From: Ctenosaura bakeri
Lineage: Eukaryota > Chordata > Lepidosauria > Squamata > Iguanidae
NCBI GenBank assembly: GCA_948474755.1
Contig: CAOLHI010000735.1
Coordinates: forward strand, 310,001-374,000
Direction: 5' to 3'
DNA length: 64,000 bases
The translations under genes were made by a program, and so were the position numbers. Positions 47,218 through 60,900 of this stretch are shown here, one piece after another (the first letter of the stretch is position 1; each line of letters starts with the position of its first letter). Below the pieces are notes generated by a model. It did not search any database. It saw only the letters and a list, made by a program, of their open reading frames with translations, and was not told where the DNA came from.

Positions 47218-48980
47218 ATGTAATATAAAGATATATAAGCTGAACAGGGATTGGTTGCATTTGCCTGTATACCAGGTTTGCTGTTCTGTAGGATGTGAAA
47301 TGCAAGTGTGACCCATCTTTCTCCCTCTATAGTTATGAAAATAATGCAGGCAGCTGAGTAGTGGTGCCTACTAGTGGAAGCTGACATGTCAGGCTTTTTT
47401 GACTCTTCACCTTGCTCATAAATTCACTCAGCTTAGAGAAGCCACTGTTTTCTCAAGCCTTCCCTACAATATAAGTGTAGTGAATTGCACTTTTGCAGGG
47501 GTTTGGGTGTCTTTGTTAGCATCATGGCCAAATGTTTACAGCTGTTCAGTGCAGAAAAAAAGAGTTGAGAATTACCTTAAGATACTTTTTGCATAAGCTT
47601 TGCAGTTGGAGAGTAGGAAAAGGTATGAAGGGTGCGAATGGAATATGGGAGTGAATTTTCCTCTGTTACTAACATGCTTGTGCAGTTCTCATAGTTATGC
47701 GGGGGGGGGAGGGAAGAATGGTTATGCTTGTGCACTTTGATTTTGTTAGTTTACCCTTTCATTGTATAACGGTGGAGTCCATCTTCCATGGGCATTGACC
47801 TGAAGGGGGTTGCACCCTTGACCAGGGCCCCCATTTAGCCAGTTATGGCGGGAATGGAATGTTTTTGTCAGTTGGGGGACAGCCTGCATAAAATTAGTTT
47901 GGGGGTTCAGTTCCACTTTTGGCTGTCAGGGGATGTGGGAACCCCTCAGCTATGTGCTATGTGCTGCAACATTTACCACCAATGAAGTTTACCTTATAGC
48001 AATAACAAATGTCACTGTGTAGCACCAAAAGAAGTCTGAAAGGCCTGGAACTACAAACTAGTTGCAGAAAAGTATTGGAGACTATAGAACCAACCTCTTT
48101 CAATGCTTTTTGTGGAGATGAGGTGGAAATTACTGGAATAATGGGCCTTTTGCACATTATGGCTCCCTGGCATTGGTCTAGTCTTCATGCCCCTTGGAAC
48201 CTGCCCTGTCTTCTTACCAGTGGGAGTGTGGGTGCTATTAAAAACCAACTTAGATATTAGGCAGGATGCAGCAGGAGTAAGCAACTTGTAGCTCTCCAGT
48301 TGTCGTTGGGACTGCAAATCCCAGCATCCCTCATCATTGGCTATCCTTGCTGAAGTTCCTGAGAGTAGAGGTCCAATATCATCTGGAGATCCACACAATT
48401 TCAAAACTCTAAGCAAATGAATGTATACAGTTTATACAAATTATGTTTGTATGTTAAGTTTGTAATTATTATGGAAGAAAAGTGGTGATGTTCCTCCCTC
48501 AGCAATGAGTGGCAACTTTAGATGGATATACTTTGAAAATACAGTATAATGTGAAGAAAACTGAACACCACAACATCACTCTTGCAGTTTTTTGTGCATG
48601 CCTACATCCTGTCTTTGTGTGGGCCTATGGAGCTGCTGCCGCCACTAGGCAAGTAGGTGCAGGTATAGCAAGACACCTGATTCCACAGCACATATTGACA
48701 GTCTCTGTACAAGTGAGGAACATTTGCTCAACTACTTTTGTAGAGCATGTTCTGGTCATGCTTAGAGACATACTATCAAAATTGTTGGAATAAGGCAACA
48801 ATTCTGTTCTGTTGCTCTCATGCCAGTGGGGCAGCAAATGTTCTCTGTGTTTCAGTCTGAATTGTAAAGAGCTATCCAAGGTGCTGGCAGCATCTTGGAC
48901 AATACCTTTAGATTTCACAGTACTCTATATGGTGGCGCAGGGTCACCACAAACCATCAGCTGTCACTGAGTCTACTCATT
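47218..48980. other. Intergenic, nothing coding
   Basis: No gene recognised. A decayed repeat with ttgggactgcaaatcccagc lies near 48308. Confidence 0.4.
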
Positions 48981-49011
48981 ACATTTACAAAAGTTTACAA
49001 ATGCCAAAAGT

Positions 49012-49040
49012 TACACACACACACACACACACACACACAT
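49012..49040. repeat. (AC)n microsatellite
   Basis: About 14 AC units, ending at the head of a reverse RTE/SINE fragment. Confidence 0.9.
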
Positions 49041-50100
49041 GTTCTTACCTTCCATTAAGTCAATTTAGACTTATGGTGATCCTATGAATGAGTGTTACCC
49101 TGTGTGTTGGGGGTCCTGGGAGGGGCACCCAAAATACCAATTAAAAACACAAGATGGGAAAATTAGACTCGAGCACTCTCTTAAGCTAACGAGAGGCAGG
49201 GTAACTTTAGCTGGGATCTTTAACCCTATGTCTATGACGTCAGGTCGGAAGAGTAGCCAGGCAAGTTTAAAAGTAACAAAAATTATAGCTTTATTAAAAG
49301 ACAAACAACAAATAAGACAACACGTGCACACAGCTAACTGGAAATAGAAATGGAGAGTTTTGGGGGAGTGGGTAATACGACACCTTTTCATGTAGTCCTG
49401 GAGAGAAGCGGAGGTTTAGGGGAAGAAAGCTCAGCGCAGTTCGCTGAGGGGACGACTTCACTGGACGGAGCGGCAGCAAGGCTGGATGGAAGTCCAGGGT
49501 GATCCAAGCAGTCCAAGCAAGTGATCTGAGGAACGCTCAGAATCAGGGGGTTCTTATAGGGTGATTGTACCTACAGGCCATGCCACGCTCAGTGAGAACA
49601 AAGGAAATTTGGTGCTGGACAAAGGAGTTGGAAAAGGTCAAGTTTACATGATGAGCTTAGCGCTTGATGACAATAGTATGACCAGTATGCAAATGGATCA
49701 ACAGAAAGGACTGGCTCGGCCTCTCGGCCGTTCATCTTTGTGTAGATTCGCGCTGAGCAAGGCATGTTTGCAAAAAGGTGTTCCCTGAAGCATCAGAGAG
49801 GCTTAAGTTGCCTGCTTAAATGAGGTTTGGAATTTACAACCATTAACGGCCGCGCCTAATACGTGCTTGTCTGGAGGACCCTTGCAAACATGTGGAGTAG
49901 GGTGGCAGAGAAAGGTCAAGTAAAGGCCAAATTATTTGATATCAAACAATATCTAGTGCTCTCACCAGACATAACCGCAGTAACGTGAGAGCCGTCCAAG
50001 TCACCTTGTCACCAATAGACCTGCTCAGGTCGTTCAAACTCAGGGCCCTGTTTTCCTTGATTGAGTCTATCCACCTGTCATGGCATCCTCCTGAACTCTG
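49041..50100 (-). mobile_element. RTE/BovB-like fragment split by a solo LTR
   Basis: The left piece (49041-49092) reads agacttatggtgatcctatg-aatgag. The right piece from about 49990 reads ccgtccaagtcacc, acctgctcaggtcg and ttgattgagtctatccacct. Together they follow a known RTE-derived retroposon sequence in reverse. Solo LTR copy 2 sits between them. Confidence 0.55.
49093..49985 (-). mobile_element. Solo LTR, copy 2
   Basis: Same family and orientation as 45373-46283. The plus strand starts tgttaccctg and ends cgcagtaacg, with the terminal CA changed to CG. Poly(A) signal reverse at 49290-49295 and TATA reverse at 49553-49558. Flanked by the target duplication tgag (49089-49092 and 49986-49989). 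893 bp. Shared landmarks with copy 1 include ctcagaatcaggg, gcaaacatgtggag and gccaaattatt. Confidence 0.85.
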
Positions 50101-50353
50101 AAATGAATTAACTCACTGTCCTGACCTCTGATGCACTTTTGGCATAGGCTTGGTGGCCTGGTTATTGTGCACCTAAATCTGCATTGGGGCTGTACTACTT
50201 GAAGCTGCACGGTGGAAGTTCACAAGGTAGAACTGTTTCTCCAGACGAGAAAAAGAAGTCATTCCATGTCCACCAAAAGTCAAGAGTGGCTGAGCCTGGT
50301 TGCTTTCACCTATGGGGACATTTTTGTATGGATTAGAACTGCCTTCAGTTAGG

Positions 50354-50534
50354 ACAGCCAGCCTGGTGTAGTAGTTTGAGCGTTGGACTAAGAATCTGGA
50401 GACCCGAGTTCGATTCCCTGCTCAGGCACTGAAAGTTGGGCACGTCACACACTCTCATCCCCAGAAAACCCCTAGTAGTTTCACCTTAGGGCCACCATAA
50501 GTCGGAAACGACTTTAGGGCACACAGGACAACAA
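50354..50534 (+). mobile_element. tRNA-derived SINE, plus orientation
   Basis: acagccagcctggtgtagta, gagcgttggactaagaatct, gagttcgattccctgctc (B-box-like gttcgattcc) and cataagtcggaaacgactt. It is a well-preserved copy. Confidence 0.85.
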
Positions 50535-50578
50535 GAACTAGGTTAGTTCTCCCCCTGTCGTCTGGAGCAGCAAACCAC

Positions 50579-50800
50579 AGAGCCAGAGTAGTTTGTTGAG
50601 CTACGACTCCAAGAGAACAGGGCTCAGATCCTTGCTCGCCCACGGAAATGCGCTGGGTGACTCTGGGCAAGTCACACTCTCTCAGCCTCAGAGGAAGGAA
50701 AGGAGAATCGTCCTGTGAATAAATCTCGCTGAAAAAAAAACAACCTAGGATCGGGTGGTCACAAGTAATAACCGAGCACACAACAACAATGACAACAACA
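50579..50800 (+). mobile_element. tRNA-derived SINE, plus orientation, older copy
   Basis: cagagccagagtagtttgtt, the ctgggcaagtcacactctct block, and an AAC-rich tail acaacaacaatgacaacaac. It lies directly after another SINE. Confidence 0.75.
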
Positions 50801-50811
50801 GACCAGGTACC

Positions 50812-51063
50812 ATAGAATCATAGAAATTCAGAGTTGGAGGAGACGCCAGGGGCCATCCAGTCCAACCCCCTGCCATGCAGGAACACCCTCAAATCAATCC
50901 CGACAGATGGCCATCAAGCCTCTGCTTAAAAACCTCCAAGGAAGGAGACTCCACTACACTCCGAGGCAGCAGATTCCACTGCCGGACAGCCCTGACTGTC
51001 AGGAAGTTCTTCCTGAGGTTCAGGTGGAATCTCCTTTCCTGCAGCTTGAATCCATTACCACCT
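50812..51063 (-). mobile_element. CR1-type LINE 3' end
   Basis: The plus strand starts catagaatcatagaaattca, then ccatccagtccaaccccctg and ggaagttcttcctgaggttc. This is the reverse complement of the CR1 3' end. It is well preserved and ends abruptly at about 51063. Confidence 0.85.
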
Positions 51064-51114
51064 CATTTCCATCGCCTCCCATCTATTGCCTTGCTGCTCT
51101 GCTAACAGTAATTG

Positions 51115-51370
<256 letters not shown>

Positions 51371-51429
51371 TTAAGACCGAGGCTCTTTGCTTTCCTGTTT
51401 CCATTTCGGATCACCTTGAAAACCTGAGC

Positions 51430-51990
51430 GGACGATCACGTCAGAGCTCGTTCGTTGATGCCTGCTTGGGTGCACGCGCGCCCCCGCCTGCATGTCGGCG
51501 GACACAAGCGCGCGCAGGCGGCTTCTCCTTGTTCTGTTTCTCCGGCATCGATTGCGTCTCCTGAGGAAGACGAGAGGCGGCGGCGGCGGCGGCGGCGGCG
51601 GCCGCTCCTCCCCTCCCCCGCCCTCCCGGCTCGGCGGCTGCCAGTTGCCTGCCCAGGATCAGAGACAGGAAGTGGAGGGAGAGGAGGAAGCGCGGCCAAG
51701 CCGAGTCAGGTGCTGCTGCTGCTGCTGCGTCCGCGCATCCTCGGTCCCTTCGTCTTCCCCCGGCCGGCTCCCCGCCGCACGGATTTCGCTTCCTCCGGGA
51801 AAGAGGGGGAAACGCCGCCGCCGCCGCCACTAGCAAGCAGGGGGAGACGGGGTCCGTATGGGCTTCGGTTGCCGGGAAGGAGGCACCTCTCGGGCGGGTA
51901 AGAGGCAAAGCGACGAGCTCCCGGTCCCCTTTCGGGGTCTCCTTGGGTCTCGCGAGGAGAGGAGGGGGGGGGTTTAACTGAGGGTCTTAA
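51430..51990 (+). promoter_or_regulatory. PIKFYVE: CpG island, PIKFYVE promoter and exon 1
   Basis: CpG-dense block containing a (GGC)9 run (51577-51603), a (TGC)n run near 51711 and a (CCG)n run near 51811. It ends just after a strong splice donor, GCGG|GTAAGA, at 51897/51898. Sequence to 51897 is the probable non-coding exon 1 of PIKFYVE. The start site cannot be fixed. Confidence 0.7.
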
Positions 51991-54900
51991 GTTTGCAGTC
52001 CTGTCCTGCCTCCACAGAGTCCCTTCGCCTTCAGCGGGGCCGGAATACAAAGGCGGAGTTTGTTGCGAAGCGTTGTCTGGGGAGCCCTAAACAGGTACAC
52101 AAGTCCCTTGTGTTTCCTCCCCGGCGGCGGCGGGGTGTGGTCTGGTCCACCGGATTGGGGAGCTGGCTCGGACCCCAGCACCGGCCCTGCTGTCTCCCTG
52201 CTCACTCCCTGGCCGCTTCCGCACTAGCCTGTTATAGCGCGATGATTCCACTTTCAACCTCCTCTGGAATCCTGGGGTTTGCAGTTTCGGGAGGGGCCGT
52301 TCGGCCCCTCCCGAAACTGCAAACCCCAGGATTCCAGAGGAGGTTGAAAGTGGAATCATCGCGCTATAACAGGCTAGTGCGGAAATGGCCACAGTGCTAT
52401 TATTCCACTTTCAACGTCCTATGGAATCCTGGGGTTGGTAGTTTACTGAGGCCCAAGAGCTGATTCTCTGGCTGAGAATGCTAAAGGCCCCTCCCTAGAC
52501 TGCAAACCCCAGGATCCCACAGGATGTTGAGAGTGGAATAATAGCGCTATAACTGGCTAGTGCGGAAATGGCCCCTGTGTGTGGTCCCGGAATGGGGGTG
52601 GGGAGATGCCAGCTGTCCCTAAAATGGGAACAAGGGGCCGAAGGCAGGGGGCCACGGAATTGGCTTCTGTCAGGCCGATTGGCCAAATGCCGGCGGGAGA
52701 GGTTTATGGTATCTGTGTAGTTGAGGGGACTCTGTAGTGGGGGCAAACTGTACCACACGGAGACCCCATCCTCAATACTGCTGTCCAAAATACAGGAGCA
52801 GTCCCCTCTTTTGTACCTGGTCACCTCTTCTTGTCCGCTTGGAAACGTTTCATAAATGATTTTGTTTGTTCCCGATAGTAACTCACTTACAGCTGGGGAA
52901 GAGATGCTGAGAAACGATTGTCTCTAGAGCTTCAGGAGGGCTGTGGATGTACATCTAAGTGCTACTCAAAGTGGTGATCCGTGGACTGGTGTGTAGGTCT
53001 CTGATCCATCGGCTGATGATCCCTGTCAGAGTCGCGGTGGGGGGAGAAAAGTTATAGTCATTGGGCACAAATATGGGACTGGTCTCTTGCTACTGTTCTT
53101 ATGTGCCTTCATTTCAGGTCCTCTTGTGGCAACCCTATCATTGGTTTTCGTGGCAAGATTTATTCAGAGGAGATTTGTCACTGCCTTCCTTTTTTTTATA
53201 GTTTTATTTATATTAACGTCACTGCCTTCCTCAAAAACTGAGAGATTATGACTCTCCTAAGAACACCCAGTGGATTTCTGTGGTTAAGTGGGCCTTAAAA
53301 CTCTGGTCTCCCAGAATCCTAGTCCGGCGCTGAAAGCACTGCACTGCACTGGCTTGGTACGCTGTGCTGGCTTGGTGTGCCACAGTGGGTTGGTCCCTGA
53401 CACATTGGAAAAAAATAGCTTCTGGTCCTCCATGTGAGAGAGCTTGAGAAGCACTGCTGTATACCACATCGACTCTGTGAATGTTATTATCACAGCTTAA
53501 GACAAAAGGGTGATGTAGTCTTGTGCTTGATGTAAGTGAATATTTTCCTTTCAGGTGTCTACTTTAGTGAATCAGATTAGTGTCCTATGGCTGGGCTCTT
53601 GCTTGGAAGAAACTCGCTACAGCCTTTGCTTCACTGACTTTTAGAAGAAGTAGCAACAGTCCTAAGTTCTCCGGAGTATTTTTGACAGCATCAATTCATT
53701 GATTGGATTAATGGCGTTATCTTTTAAAATGGCTTTCCTCTTATTAATACAAATGTAGGCAAGTGGGGTAACAGAGTAAGAGTCTGGTTGCGTTCATAGT
53801 CTTAAATGGAGCTACTTCCCACAAATTCCCTTTGGGAACCTGACCTAGGTTGCTGGGAGAAATAGGGTTCCTCACTTTGGAATGTGTCCTTATTATAGCC
53901 ACCACAGTCAGATGTTGTCTTAAGTCAAGGCCAACATTTTAATATGCTACAGGGAAGAAAACAACAACCATAAAATGAAATCCTTCTTAAAACATTTTGT
54001 TCCAGGAAACTTTGAATTCAATCTTAAATGCTAAATTATTTCACCTATCAGTGTGTGTAATTTATAACTGTACTTTTTAAGTACTAGGATCAAAGTTTGA
54101 TGCTTGTGCTGAAAGTCCAGTGAGCATGTTGGACTAGTATTTCTATAAATATCTCTGTTAATAAATTCCTTGTGGTTTTCTTAAATAATTCCTGGTCTCC
54201 AAATACAATACCAAAAATGGAATCTTACTTTCTCCGCTTCCTACACTAGAATGTTCTAGTAAGAATAACGTTAAGCCATATACACTTAATTGGCTTAAGC
54301 CTTAAAGCAATATTGCTTTCAATACATTCACCACTGGCAAAGCAATCATAATTCTAATTATTACCTTCACCATTGGTAATCTGTTGTTGACAGTCATCAA
54401 TTAATCAGATATTTAACACTGAAATTTAAACTGGGGCTGCTTGCCCTGTGAGAGGAGAAGAAGCTGCTGTTATTGTTGCTTAGGTTTGTTTGTTCAGGCA
54501 TCAAAAGTAAGGTCTACACTAAATGGTTTGCCTAATCAAGGGAAACAAATCTTTAAGTATCCTTATACTGTATATAGGTATAGGTAACTACTTGTAATTG
54601 TGTGCTTTTAAAAAATAACTGTAGATAGAGTATTTACTAGACTGTCTTTTCTTAGAAACCAGTGTAGGTTAAAACTGGAGAGATTGTATAAAAGGGCACA
54701 CAATGTGGTCTGAAGAAACTGCTGACAATAACTAGATCTGGATTTCACCAGTTTCTGCATTGCAAACAGCCTAGGAATCATAAGTGCATCATATGGAATT
54801 TTGGTTTGCGTAACTGAAGAAAGGTATGGTATAAATATGATACAAAGGGTGCAGGGCACTTGTACTGTACTCTCTTGTCCATCATATATCAAGAGTGATA

Positions 54901-57900
54901 TTGGCTGAAACTCCCTCTTCTGCAAAACTGGTAAAGGTACATTTTTTCACATCTGGTCTTTGCCACACATTCAGATGGGAGACAAACCTAACCTTTTATT
55001 ACATCTTTACTTACCTAATAAAGAGAAAAAGATTATTGGAGCCACTTGCTGATATTTACATTTAATAATAATGAAACTAAGGAGTAACAAAAGAACAACA
55101 TCTAGCAACTATCTTACCTTTCAGTTGTTTTCTTTTTTTGCCATGCTGTAGGATAAAAGACCAGATAATGTAGAACAGCCATAAAAGATATTCAAAGACA
55201 CATCTGTTCTAATGCTTGGTGTCTGTACTGGTCACCTAGATATACTAAACAGCTCAAAAGCAGGGCCTGAGCATGGTAGTTGTCTGATTTTCATTTTGTA
55301 GCATTTGGCAGGTAAGACTATGCTATCTTTAAACTTAGGTTCACCTTAAGATGACCACATCATAGTGTTTTCTTTTCAAGATTTGTTCAGAGATGGTCTG
55401 CTACTACATTCTTATTTTTTTTTTTTTGCAAACTGCACAAAATCATAAAAGAATGTGCAGAAGCTCCTGCAGTCTTGCCCAGCAGGAAGAATACTTTTGA
55501 AATTATTTGTTCTTGTGTGTGAGAATGAAAAAAGTTAAAGTTTACATCCCTAAATACTGTCAACAAATTGTAGAAGTGGTTTTCCTCTCAAACCTTTTCT
55601 CAGTTACATGAAGGAAAGAGAGACAGGGAGATGGTGCCTCTTGTTGTAAGAAGGAAGTTGCTGGGAGTGGACAGTGGCACAGATTGTTTTGCAGTTTTCA
55701 TATTTGTGACCTATATTAATAGAGTTTCTTTTTAAAGGCACTAAGTGTCTTTATTGAAGTATGGCATGAGTGTCCATTGAAATGGATTATATTCTCTTTT
55801 AACATAAACAGTGTGTGGGAACAGATGGCTTTCTGGTGCCCTTGGTGTTTGCAAAACTGCATTTAATCACTTCAGAATGTAATAAACCTGCATTTTGTCC
55901 ATGCAGTGGATTATTGGCTCAGTGTAGCTTTGTCTTGGTTGCTGGGAGAAATCTGCAGTTACTTAGATGTCAGACAAGGGGCTGGAAAAACTGTGATAAT
56001 CTGATGAGCCTCATGTGCTGCCTTGACTGCCTCACCCATGGCAGTAATAGGGAGCTGTGCTGATTTTTTGTTCCCTGGAGGCAGAAGGAAAGAAGGATTG
56101 TGGAATGTTTGCAGTCTTTTGAGTTGAATTTGCTGTACTGAATAAGCACTTCTAGCAACAAAACTCATTTCACAGGGTTAACTTGTAGTCTAATGTCAAC
56201 CTATGCCTCCCTTTTCCTTCATAGCCAAGCTTCTAAACAGTAACTGCACACACTCATCTATGGTGAGTCAGAATTGCTTCTAGGAAACAAGGCAAGATAT
56301 ATTTTGAGGAAGTTTTCCCACCCCCAGTCACCACAGACTGTTGGGGTGGTTTATTAACCTTTGTGGACTTGTTTGCAAGGCTTTATTGATTTGACTTTTA
56401 AAAGTGATTGTGAATGGATGTGACTGATAATCTCATGCTGTGAAATTACACATTCAATATTACAAAGTGGAGTGGATGCTAAAGATGGCAGCCCCATGTT
56501 AAATTTTTCCACAGTGCAACATCCACATGTCCTAAAATCTTCATAATGCAAGTTTTCCCACTCTTGCCAGGAGCAAGCAGTGGTGATTGGTATTTCACAT
56601 AAAGGTATCAGTTTGCGAGGTAAACGGTGTAATATGTTCTGAAGGGAAGAAATACAGTGTCAGGCTACAGTATGTACCTGTGCTTCTAAATACTTCTTCC
56701 CATGGAGCTTTTAGCCATCTCAGAACACTCCATTGGGCTTTTCCATTCCTCAGCTCTTATCCAGCATTTCATTCCAGCAGGGTGTACAGGAAAGAGTGAT
56801 GCGGAGCAGGGCCACTTCATTGGCTCAACTAAGAGATTAGTCATTTTTTGGCTGAGCTGTTAGTCATAAGATGACTAACAATGTTTCCAGTTGCCTTAAA
56901 GTCTGATCAGTATATGAACCTGTTAAAATTATAGCTTGTGCCTGAATTTTTTTGTTTTTCTCTTCTCTCCTCATCCCCTTTTTCAATTTGTCTTTATTTT
57001 TTTTAAATTGTAAAATGATAGAAGGGGAGTGGAGTGTGTCCCTTTTTTTTTGTTCATATGTAAGCTGTTCTGAGAGCATTTCTAGCTATGAATGCTATAA
57101 AACTGCATGCAAAACAAGGGGGGTGGAGTATTTTTGTGCCAAAAGACTTTTGTGAGTAGGGAAAGCTGAATCACCTGCTTTGCAATTTTAGATCCCATAT
57201 TCCTGCTCCCCAAAACACAAGTTTTTTCTTTCTGCTGATCTCCAGCAAGTAGGGCTGCAGGAAAAGATAAATTAAAAGAATGGTGTATGTTCATCTCTTG
57301 TACTGTTCCTTTCCTCCAAAAATTCAACCAACCCTGGAATAGAGGGACCTTATGTTTCAATATATGGGCTGCAGCTCTCATATTTAATCTGATCGTGTCA
57401 CTATGATTACAAGATGGGCTTCTCAGGATAGTTTTGTTCTTTGTTCAAATGCTCAATTTGACAAATTTCATTTCCTCATTGTTTCAAGGGAAGCTGACTT
57501 TTCTGGATCAGCCAGCTGTCAAATACTTCCTCTTTGCTTTGAAGTCATAATGTTCTTTTTTCCAGGGTCTGTGGCCCTTTAGTCCACGAAGCTCTGTTTT
57601 CGAATTCACTTCTGTCTGTTGTACTGTTGACTTCCATTGAGTTCAGTCCTGCAGGGGTGGGGTACCCCTGGCCTTCTAGATGTTTTGGACTACAACTCCC
57701 ACGTTCCCTTACCACTGTCCTTATTGGATGCAGCTGGTGGGAGCTATAGGCCAAAACGTCTTATTATAACTGATCATTTATTCTTGAATCGGAAGTAGGC
57801 ATATATGTAATTTTAATCTACTGGGAAATTCAATTACTACTTCCAGGGTGGCTTACTGTAGTGTTACAATGAACAGTACTCCCACCACCCAATTTTAAAA

Positions 57901-60900
57901 CAGCAAAAACACAGAAGCAATAGAGTTGAAGCCAACCTAAACAATATAAGAGACCAGGGAAGATAAAGAACGTTAGTAAATAATGAAAAGTATTAAGAAA
58001 AGACACTACTTCTAAGGACTATATGAGTTTGCTTTTTCCACATATGTCTTATGAATATAATCTCTAGTGAAAATTGTGTATTAGGGAGTAGCAGTTGTAG
58101 CCACGTAATGCTTCCGTTTTCAGGATGGCTGTGTATTAGAAGGCCATAAACAGAGGACTTTCTTCTGTTCTATTTAAATTATGCCAAAAGTGAGATATAG
58201 GTGAGCGCAATGTGAGACCTTTGAGCAGTTTTGTGTATTTCATGGAAAGACTCATGGCTGAATTTACTTTACATAAAGTGTGATTGTCCAGAAAACACCT
58301 ATTAAAAATGAGAGTTAAGTTTGGATGTGAGAAATGCAGACTGAAGTATCTGGCTAGCTATTAAATTTACAATTTGATCTTGGGCGGAGAGATCATAGTC
58401 CTTTTAAGGATGTAACTAAGAAACTGATTATTTATTAGTGAATCAGAAATGTGTTCCAGGTCAATATGTTTGTCCCTGCCCCTATCTCCCTCTCCTTTCT
58501 GTACTGGGTGTGACATTATTGATAACTCAAAACTATGAACTGAGGTAGTCAAGACTGATGAACCAAAGCTGGTGGATGAAGGAAGGAGATGTTTTTATTC
58601 AAGTGGAACTTTATTCAGCATTTTACGTACTGACCTTGCCAGCTGTTGTGTGGTTTCTTTAAATGGTGGGGGAGCTCCCTTTCCCCCTCTTTTTGTTGTG
58701 TTTTCAAATTGTGTCACAGTTTTAAGACTTTTATTTATTTTATGTTTTAATTGTATTTATACTGTTAATTATAAGACTCTTTGTGTCCCATTCATGGGAT
58801 TAAAACGAGATGCATGGGCCCTCTTGCTCTTTCCTGCTTTGTTAAAACTGTGGCTTAGTATATTCAAACTGCAGGGCTCAATTATTGATAAACAGTGAGA
58901 AGATGGATCCTATAGAGATTAATAAAGGAACCCGCCAGGGTTGTCCGCTTTCACCCCTATTATTTATATTAACGCTTGAAGTTCTCTTAAGGAAAATAAG
59001 AATGGAAGAAACAATAAAGGGAGCTAAAATAAAAGGGGGTGAATACAAACTGAAGGCATATGCGGACAGCCTGGTTATTTTTCTTGAAGAACCAGAAACA
59101 AGTTTGGCAAAAACGATAGAAGTCTGTAACGAATTTGGTGAAGTAGCGGGATTCAAAATTAACAAAGAGAAAACGAGGATCTTAACCAAAAATATGTGAA
59201 AAGAAGAAGTTGAAGCACTGGAGTCGATGACAGGATTCAAAGAAGGAAAAAGGATTAATTACTTAGGGATTGTAATCTCCAAACAAAATAACGGACTGTT
59301 TGAAAATAATTATATAACAAAGTGGAGGGAAATAAAGAAGAACTTACAAAACTGGTCGAAATTAAATCTTTCATTATTAGGAAGAACCGCAGCAATTAAA
59401 ATGATGGTATTATCAAAGATAAACTATTTATTCCAGAATCTGCCAATTATAACAAATACGAAATGCTTTCAAGACTGGAAGAAGGATATAATCTCTTTCA
59501 TTTGGGCTGGGGAAAAAGCCAAAGGTTAAGTGGAAAATATTGACTGATAAGAAGGAAAGAGGAGGCTGTGGTCTACCCGATTTGAAATTATATTTCATTG
59601 CCAATGGGATGACGTGGCTAAAGGACTGGATTGAACTGAAGAATGATAGAATATTAAATCTGGAGGGAGCAGACCTTCGCTTTGGCTGGCATGGATATCT
59701 TTGGTATCACAAGGCGAAAGTAGACAAAGATTTTTTGAATCATTATGTAAGAAGACCCCTGCTCGAAATTTGGAAGACCTGGAAAAGGAAACTATATTCG
59801 AAAATACCATTATGGGTATCATCACAAGAGGCGTTTTTGGGGAGATGGAAGGATCCAGCAGATAGATGGCTTACTTACAGAGATTTAATAATTATTGATC
59901 CAAAAGAAGGTCAGTGAATTAAAACGAGAGGAACTGGCGGAAGGGAGATGGAACTGTCAGTGGTTCCCATACATGCAACTAAAAGAAAGATTAAAAATGG
60001 ATCTTAAACTAGAGGGAATAGATACAACTACTCAATTAAATGAATGGGAAAAAGTGATATTAGAGAAAAAAGATCACTTGACATCTCAATTCTATAAGTA
60101 CATATTGGACCGAGAATTGAAAACAGAGACAGTTAAAGAGACAATGATTGTTTGGGCCCAAAATATTGGACATGAAATAAAATCAGAACAATGGGAAAGA
60201 AGTTGGAATATCACACAGAAGTTCACTTTGGCTCAGAACTTGAAAGAAAATTATTTGAAAATGCTACACAGATGGTACTTGGACCCCGTGAAGCTAAGCA
60301 AGATGCATAAAACAAAAGATAAGAACTGTTGGAAATGTGCACAAGAGAATGGGACCTTTTACCACATGTGCTGGCTTTGTCTAAAGGCTAGAAAGATATT
60401 GGAAAAAGATACATAAAATAATGATGGACATTCTTCAAATAGAGATCCCACTAACATCAGAATTTTTTTTTACTAAATATGACGCATCAAATAGATAAAA
60501 AGAACAAAAGATATGAAGAAATAATTTTATATATGATAACTGCCGCAAGAATCGTATACACAAAATACTGGAAAAGACTGGAAACACCTTTAATGGAAGA
60601 ATGGTTAGATAAAGTTCAGGAATATGTAATATTAGATGATCTTACACGAAGAATAAAGGGGGAAATAAGCAGTAAAAATGTAAATGATATGAGATTAATC
60701 AAGAAACATATTGAAGAAAACTGGTTAAAGTTATGCCAAGAGGAGAATAAATAAATAAGATTTAAGATAAAACATAGCAGTTTAGCAGGAAATTACTTAA
60801 TTAATTAATATTGCAATGTGAAGAGGCAAATCTTCAAAGACATAGCAGATCTTAAGAGATCGCAGATGGAATATATTAAGGGGCTGTTCAAATTAGGGGA

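Noticed and set aside
45373..49985. The two LTRs as the ends of one provirus
   Set aside because: Each has its own distinct 4-bp target duplication, and the sequence between them contains unrelated elements and no retroviral genes.
50354..50534. tRNA-like sequence with a B-box
   Set aside because: It is the head of a dispersed SINE, not a functional tRNA gene.
51436..51908. Open frames of up to 155 codons on both strands
   Set aside because: Same compositional effect in the PIKFYVE CpG island.
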